A stretch of 64,000 nt of DNA from Candidatus Enterococcus murrayae (GTDB taxonomy: Bacteria > Bacillota > Bacilli > Lactobacillales > Enterococcaceae): positions 1-64,000 of the forward strand of contig NZ_JAFLVR010000012.1 in assembly GCF_017315985.1 (NCBI RefSeq). Direction: 5' to 3'. Made by a program: the position numbers and the translations under genes. Positions 56,285 through 64,000 of the stretch are shown one piece after another. Positions within the stretch are counted from its first letter, which is position 1; each line of letters opens with the position of its first letter. The notes beneath the pieces were generated by a model that had not been told where the DNA came from, ran no database searches, and worked only from the letters and a program-made list of their open reading frames with translations.

Positions 56285-57250
56285 ATGGAAAATCGACAAA
56301 ATAAATTGATCGGCATCGATGTTGGCGGAACCTTTATCAAATTTGCTCTAATGGATACAGAAGGAGCGATTGAAAAAGATTGGATGATCCCGACTGATAT
56401 TGCGGAAAAAGGCAAGCATATTCCCAAAGATATTTGTACATCGATCCGTGCTTCAGTCGATCAAAATGAATTGGCGGAATTGTTGGGGATAGGAATCGGC
56501 GTTCCGGGTCCGATCTCTCCAGATGGAAATACTGTCGTTCGAGCAGTGAATTTAGATTGGGAACAGGTCCCCTTGAAGGAGATAATCGAAGCGGAATTAG
56601 CTATCGGTGTCCGTTTATTGAACGATGCCAATGCTGCTGCCTTGGGTGAAATGTGGAAAGGCGCAGCACAAGGAAAGGCTGACTTATTGTTCGTCACCTT
56701 GGGGACCGGTGTCGGCGGCGGCATCGTTTTAAAGGGTGAAGTCTTAAACGGTTGTCATTCTGCAGGCGGAGAAATCGGACATATCCCAGTCCGTTCGGAG
56801 GAAAATAGATTGTGCGGCTGCGGTGGAAGAAACTGCTTGGAGACTTTTGCTTCAGCGAACGGGCTGGTTATGTCCATGCGCGAAAAGCTGAAAAAAGCTG
56901 GTGAACCGTGGCATGAAATGACCTCGAAGGATGTTTTTGAAGCAGTGGCAAAAAATGATCCTTATGCTCAAGCGGTTTTAGAAGACTTTATGGATATCCT
57001 GGGACAGGCTTTAGCTGGAATCATGAACACCATCGATGTAGAAGAAGTGATCATCGGCGGAGGTTTATCTGAGGCTGGGGACGCGTTGCTTGATCCATTG
57101 AAGGAAAAGATGGACGCCTATGTTTTCCCGCAAATAAGAAATCATTTTTCAGTCAAAAAAGCGTTACTAGGAAACAAAGCAGGCATCTATGGGGCTGCCT
57201 ATGCTTACCTGACTTCACACAATAACACCTATGCAGGTACAGTTAAGTAG
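56285..57250 (+). CDS. ROK-family sugar kinase, probable glucokinase
   Basis: 321 residues. The phosphate loop is IDVGGTFIKF (11-20), the catalytic base is Asp114 in LLNDANAAALG, and the zinc site is His166 with the CxCGxxxC cluster (Cys177, Cys179, Cys184). The absence of an N-terminal DNA-binding domain makes it an enzyme and not a repressor. It should phosphorylate glucose to glucose 6-phosphate, the expected last step for sugar released without PTS phosphorylation. It ends the operon, before a strong terminator. Confidence 0.93.
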   Translation: MENRQNKLIGIDVGGTFIKFALMDTEGAIEKDWMIPTDIAEKGKHIPKDICTSIRASVDQNELAELLGIGIGVPGPISPDGNTVVRAVNLDWEQVPLKEIIEAELAIGVRLLNDANAAALGEMWKGAAQGKADLLFVTLGTGVGGGIVLKGEVLNGCHSAGGEIGHIPVRSEENRLCGCGGRNCLETFASANGLVMSMREKLKKAGEPWHEMTSKDVFEAVAKNDPYAQAVLEDFMDILGQALAGIMNTIDVEEVIIGGGLSEAGDALLDPLKEKMDAYVFPQIRNHFSVKKALLGNKAGIYGAAYAYLTSHNNTYAGTVK

Positions 57251-57265
57251 ATAAAATAAGTAATG

Positions 57266-57329
57266 AAGCATCTTGAGACTAGGGGAATGAGGCACTATGT
57301 TCATTCAAAGGGTCTCAAGATGCTTTTTC
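57266..57329 (+). terminator. Terminator after the deglycosidase operon
   Basis: Arms 57266-57279 and 57312-57325 form a 14-bp perfect stem. The apical region contains a further 6-bp stem (GAATGA/TCATTC). A T run follows. Confidence 0.9.
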
Positions 57330-57429
57330 TTCGCTGGATTATTTTGGAATCAGGGCTAGTATTGGCACCGCTGCTTCCTTTACCATGAGAGTAAGTAAAA
57401 AAGAACGGTACATAGAAAAGAGGGATCAT

Positions 57430-59667
57430 ATGGATAAGGTAGTGAAAATAGATATTTATGATCAGCCACTAGAAAAACGGCCAGATAAAAATTTTTATCT
57501 CTATTATGTTTTGAAGGGGCAGATCACGATGACTCTGTCTCAAGGTGCGACCGTGATGAATGTTAGAGACATCCTAGTGGTGAATCCAAATGAACAGGTT
57601 GCGATTGATTGTGCAGACAGTGTTTATGTTCAAATAAGTATTTCTAGTAATGAGCTGTTGCGAATGCTTGACTATAAAAAGGTAGTGATCATGTGCAATA
57701 GTCAAAAGGAGACTGGTAGGCTGTTTGATAAATTTAGAGTGTTATTGGATGAACTAATCAGAGTCAGTTTAGAAAGAGACTACTACTATCTTCATTATCA
57801 AAAGGAAATGTATCAATTCCTTTCATTTTTGATCACCAATTTTTCGAATAATCTTTTTATTGAAGATGAAGAAGAAGCGAGAAAACATAGTATTCTTGCC
57901 TATATACACGCCAATTATGCTGAAGACCTTTCCCTGCAAATGATCGCCGAAAGGTTTAACGTCACTCCACAGTATTTCTCAAAATATTTTAAGGAAACAT
58001 TTCAGAGAACCTTTTTGAAATTTCTAACAGAAATTCGCTTGGAGCAGGCGCTGATCGAGGTAGTCAATACTACAGATACGATGTTGAAAATAGCGCTGGA
58101 TCATGGTTTTCCAAATCAAAATTCCTTCTCGAAGGCTTTTAAGGAGGTATACGAAGTTAATCCTACCGACTATCGCAGAACACACTTTGAAGAAATGGAC
58201 GTATTAGAAAGTATACGGAGCTCAGAAGTAAAACAGCTGTTAGCTAGAAAAGTTGCAGAACCGAACAACGATAGACATGAAGTAACTGTCGTAATGGATC
58301 AGGGTCGAGAGTTACTGACGCCGTATTGGTTCAATCTCCTTAATCTGGGCTCAATTTCAAAGATTTTTGATAACGGGCTGAACAAACAGATACAGGAATT
58401 AAAAAAGGAGATGCCCTTCAAAACTGCCAGAGTCTTTCTTGATAATCAGTTAACAGTGAATCCTACTTTTTTTATTGAAGAAAAAGCGTTGGATTTCTTA
58501 ATCAGTCATGACTTTCGTCTCATGCTGGTGATTGATTATCGTGACATCGCAGAAAATTCTCGATTTGACGAATATTTTGAAAAATTTTTAACACACTTTA
58601 TTAATCGCTACGGCATCAAGAGTATTCGAAATACGACCTTCGAACTGCTGTACAACACTTATTTCACAAGTGAAAAAGCAAAAAAATACGCTGCTCTTTT
58701 CAATAAACTTGCGGCTATTTTAGATAAGCTCAAATTATCAGGGAATCTGCTTGGACCAGGGCTACAAATGGATAACGAGGGCGAAAATTTACTGCAGTTT
58801 CTGAAAGAAAATCAACAATTAAGACGGTTGACACTGACTATCGCCCCGTATTCAATAGAGAAATATGGGAATAAACTGTATATCAATCGGAAATCAGATA
58901 CAAGCTATATCTTGCAACAATACGAGTTGGCCAAAAGAATCGGGAGGACCCAAGGGATCGAGAACATCATGATTACAAGCTGGAAAGATGGATTGAATGA
59001 ATATTCCACTTTAAATGATTCCTCCTATAGAGGCGCAAGTATATTAAAAAATATGATCGACGTTTATGGAAGGATTGAAAGTTTACCCATCGATCAGCCC
59101 TTCGATTTGATGCTGCCGGTTACATCAAATGCACCTCTGACAGGCATGCCGGGACTTATTACCAAAGGTGGCGTTAAAAAAGCTTCCTATTATAGTTTGA
59201 AATTTCTGAACAAGCTGGACAGATATTTTTTGTATAAGGATGAAACAATCTTGGTTTCTCGCAGTGATGACCATTATCTGCAAATGGTTTGTCATAATTG
59301 CAAACGGCCAAACTATAAATTTTATTCTCAAGAAGATGAAGGCGTGCTGACCGACCAAATTGACGAGCTTTTTGAAGACAGTGATCCTAAGCGGGTCAAA
59401 GTCACGATCAACGGGATAAAAAATGGTCAATATATTTTAAAATCACGAGAAATAAGTGAGGGACAAGGGAGCTGCCTGAGTGTTTTTCATGAGATGGGGT
59501 TTGAAAATCTTTCTTTTTTTGGACGAGACGAGCTGGATTATCTTTTATCAGCTTCAAAGCCGATTATTCGAGGACAACAGCTGACAGCCGATAATCACTG
59601 CTTGGAAATAGAGATCGAGATGCAGCCGAATGAAATTAGGCATTTACATTTGGTTTATGTTCATTGA
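57430..59667 (+). CDS. Second AraC regulator fused to a degenerate GH39-like domain
   Basis: 745 residues. I chose the ATG at 57430, behind AGAGGG; an in-frame ATG at 57385 has no ribosome binding site. Domains are a cupin sensor (about 1-90), a helix-turn-helix pair (about 150-250, ending KIALDHGFPNQNSFSKAFKEVYE) and a GH39-like barrel (about 280-610) plus a terminal beta domain. At the acid/base site the expected NEP is replaced (FELLYNTYF, Asn codon 58654-58656). At the nucleophile site a Ser stands for Glu (ITSWKDG, codon 58978-58980). Both catalytic acids are gone, so it is probably a ligand sensor. It lies just upstream of the bglP-GH1 operon, its likely target. Confidence 0.86.
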   Translation: MDKVVKIDIYDQPLEKRPDKNFYLYYVLKGQITMTLSQGATVMNVRDILVVNPNEQVAIDCADSVYVQISISSNELLRMLDYKKVVIMCNSQKETGRLFDKFRVLLDELIRVSLERDYYYLHYQKEMYQFLSFLITNFSNNLFIEDEEEARKHSILAYIHANYAEDLSLQMIAERFNVTPQYFSKYFKETFQRTFLKFLTEIRLEQALIEVVNTTDTMLKIALDHGFPNQNSFSKAFKEVYEVNPTDYRRTHFEEMDVLESIRSSEVKQLLARKVAEPNNDRHEVTVVMDQGRELLTPYWFNLLNLGSISKIFDNGLNKQIQELKKEMPFKTARVFLDNQLTVNPTFFIEEKALDFLISHDFRLMLVIDYRDIAENSRFDEYFEKFLTHFINRYGIKSIRNTTFELLYNTYFTSEKAKKYAALFNKLAAILDKLKLSGNLLGPGLQMDNEGENLLQFLKENQQLRRLTLTIAPYSIEKYGNKLYINRKSDTSYILQQYELAKRIGRTQGIENIMITSWKDGLNEYSTLNDSSYRGASILKNMIDVYGRIESLPIDQPFDLMLPVTSNAPLTGMPGLITKGGVKKASYYSLKFLNKLDRYFLYKDETILVSRSDDHYLQMVCHNCKRPNYKFYSQEDEGVLTDQIDELFEDSDPKRVKVTINGIKNGQYILKSREISEGQGSCLSVFHEMGFENLSFFGRDELDYLLSASKPIIRGQQLTADNHCLEIEIEMQPNEIRHLHLVYVH

Positions 59668-59833
59668 ATGACCTTCATGTTAAAAAGTAATGAGTGAATA
59701 TTAAGCCGTTTTGGTTGATCCGTACGATAGGTTAAAAATGACACAGGATTCTTTTTCCTTTAGATAATAATACGAAAGATAAGGCCAATGGTATTAGCGA
59801 TAATTAGGTATATCATTGAAAGGAGCAATTATA

Positions 59834-63107
<3,274 letters not shown>

Positions 63108-63187
63108 GCGTTTACAGATAGGAAAGTCATTCACCGAAAATAGAAGAAAAAAACGATAATGGGTTCTAGGATTGCAATGGACTCGAA

Positions 63188-63230
63188 AAAAGCCGTTTCC
63201 TGTCTAGCAGGGAACGGCTTTTCTTTTTCT
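63188..63230 (+). terminator. Terminator after the second bgl operon
   Basis: Arms 63188-63202 and 63208-63222 form a 15-bp stem with one G-U pair and a 5-base loop, followed by a T-rich tail. Confidence 0.9.
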
Positions 63231-63301
63231 TAATTATTTTTCAAAAAGGCTTTTGAATCAAAGTTTTTTTCAGGAAGATTATCATTATTGATTCTTATTC
63301 A

Positions 63302-63349
63302 TTGACAAAACAGAGGATTTACATGAATATTAGAATGAACGTTCTAATA
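63302..63349 (+). promoter_or_regulatory. Promoter and palindromic operator of the TetR gene
   Basis: TTGACA (63302-63307) is a perfect -35, with a poor -10 (AATATT) 18 bp later. Arms TATTAGAA (63328-63335) and TTCTAATA (63342-63349) form a 22-bp palindrome with GAACGTTC at one side of its centre. This is a typical TetR-family operator placed for autorepression. Confidence 0.7.
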
Positions 63350-63390
63350 AAATGAAGTTAGACTCTAGTGTTGAGAAGGGAGAGAGCCGT

Positions 63391-63963
63391 TTGGGAAGAA
63401 AAAAAGAGTTTGATAAGCAACTCGTACTAAAAAAAGCGATGGATGTTTTTTGGAAACAAGGGTATGAACATACTTCCATGCAGGATCTTGTAGATGCCAT
63501 GACAATTCATCGGCGAAGTATTTACGATACTTTTGGCGATAAGCATCATCTATTTATCGATGCATTGAAGCTCTATGAAGAAATGCTTGAAACGGTGATG
63601 ACGGAAAAAGTTTCAGAAGGCAAGAATGTGCAGGATAAATTGAAGCATATTTTTTCTATTTCCATAGCAGCTGAGGAGCCGGGAAAAGGATGTTTAATTG
63701 TGAACACTGCGACTGAATTGTCTTCTATCGATCCTGTGATAGCAGAAGAAATTCGTTCCTTCTTTGGACGCGAAGAGCAATTTCTCTTTAATATCCTTTT
63801 GTCAGCACAAGAGCAAAATGAATTATCACCTGATGCTGACATCGCGTCACTGGCTTCCTATATTCAAAATGCTCTTGTGGGTATCAGGGTGCTATCAAAG
63901 ACAACCAATGATAACGAAAAACTGGATCGTATTATTGAACAAACATTATCGATTATTAAGTAA
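63391..63963 (+). CDS. TetR/AcrR-family repressor
   Basis: 190 residues from the TTG at 63391, which follows GGGAGAG and gives the usual GRKKEFD start; an upstream ATG at 63352 lacks a ribosome binding site and lies next to the operator. The helix-turn-helix is at about 10-55 (TSMQDLVDAMTIHRRSIYDTFGDKHHLF). The C-terminal domain has GKGCLIVNTATELSS, common in regulators of oxidoreductase or efflux genes. Its target is probably beyond the right edge. It is unrelated in style to the sugar regulators of the window. Confidence 0.9.
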   Translation: MGRKKEFDKQLVLKKAMDVFWKQGYEHTSMQDLVDAMTIHRRSIYDTFGDKHHLFIDALKLYEEMLETVMTEKVSEGKNVQDKLKHIFSISIAAEEPGKGCLIVNTATELSSIDPVIAEEIRSFFGREEQFLFNILLSAQEQNELSPDADIASLASYIQNALVGIRVLSKTTNDNEKLDRIIEQTLSIIK

Positions 63964-64000
63964 GGAAAGTTTCAAAAATAGGAATTTTACTCCATGAATC

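Overview
The window comes from a low-GC Gram-positive lactic acid bacterium, most likely an Enterococcus. I infer this from AT-rich intergenic DNA, strong AGGAGG-type ribosome binding sites with some GTG and TTG starts, CcpA-type cre boxes, BglP/LicT-type PTS operons and Firmicute-type AraC regulators. I see no tRNA, rRNA, CRISPR array, insertion sequence or phage module. The 64 kb is an accessory sugar-utilisation island built for plant glycosides.

Layout. 1-9 kb: a leftward operon (GH3, GH78 rhamnosidase, beta-phosphoglucomutase, GH43) with a divergent AraC regulator. 8-13 kb: a second AraC gene, a GH2 enzyme and an MFS permease. 13-24 kb: GH36 alpha-galactosidase with an MsmR-like regulator, a GPH symporter and a YczE-like membrane protein, then an operon of a large unrecognised enzyme-like protein, an AraC regulator and a second GPH symporter. 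24-25 kb: an orphan hypothetical gene. 25-30 kb: a LicT-controlled beta-glucoside PTS operon with a clear RAT antiterminator. 30-39 kb: a Mef-like exporter, an AraC/EIIC/GH78 unit and an EamA transporter with AraC partners. 39-44 kb: the rhamnose pathway rhaB-rhaA-rhaD-fucO. 44-47 kb: a P-type ATPase behind a hairpin leader. 47-57 kb: an AraC protein fused to a GH39-like domain, a GPH symporter, then a six-gene operon (Gfo/Idh/MocA oxidoreductase, TIM-barrel protein, small beta subunit, second oxidoreductase, second TIM-barrel protein, ROK kinase). 57-63 kb: a second AraC-GH39 fusion ahead of a second BglP-GH1 operon. The end holds a TetR gene.

How it fits together. GH78 enzymes strip rhamnose, which feeds rhaBAD-fucO. 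GH1, GH3, GH2, GH36 and GH43 remove other sugars. The six-gene operon matches the C-glycoside deglycosidase type (oxidise the sugar at C3, then eliminate the aglycone), which would reach glycosides that ordinary hydrolases cannot cleave. Its last three genes look like a salvage arm returning glucose 6-phosphate. Ten cre-like sites, two of them perfect, and nine AraC-family regulators indicate one carbon-repressed program with many specific inducers.

The most interesting items are the deglycosidase locus at 50-57 kb, two AraC regulators carrying GH39-like domains that have lost catalytic residues, and a possible phosphorolytic route pairing a His-Asp GH3 enzyme with beta-phosphoglucomutase.
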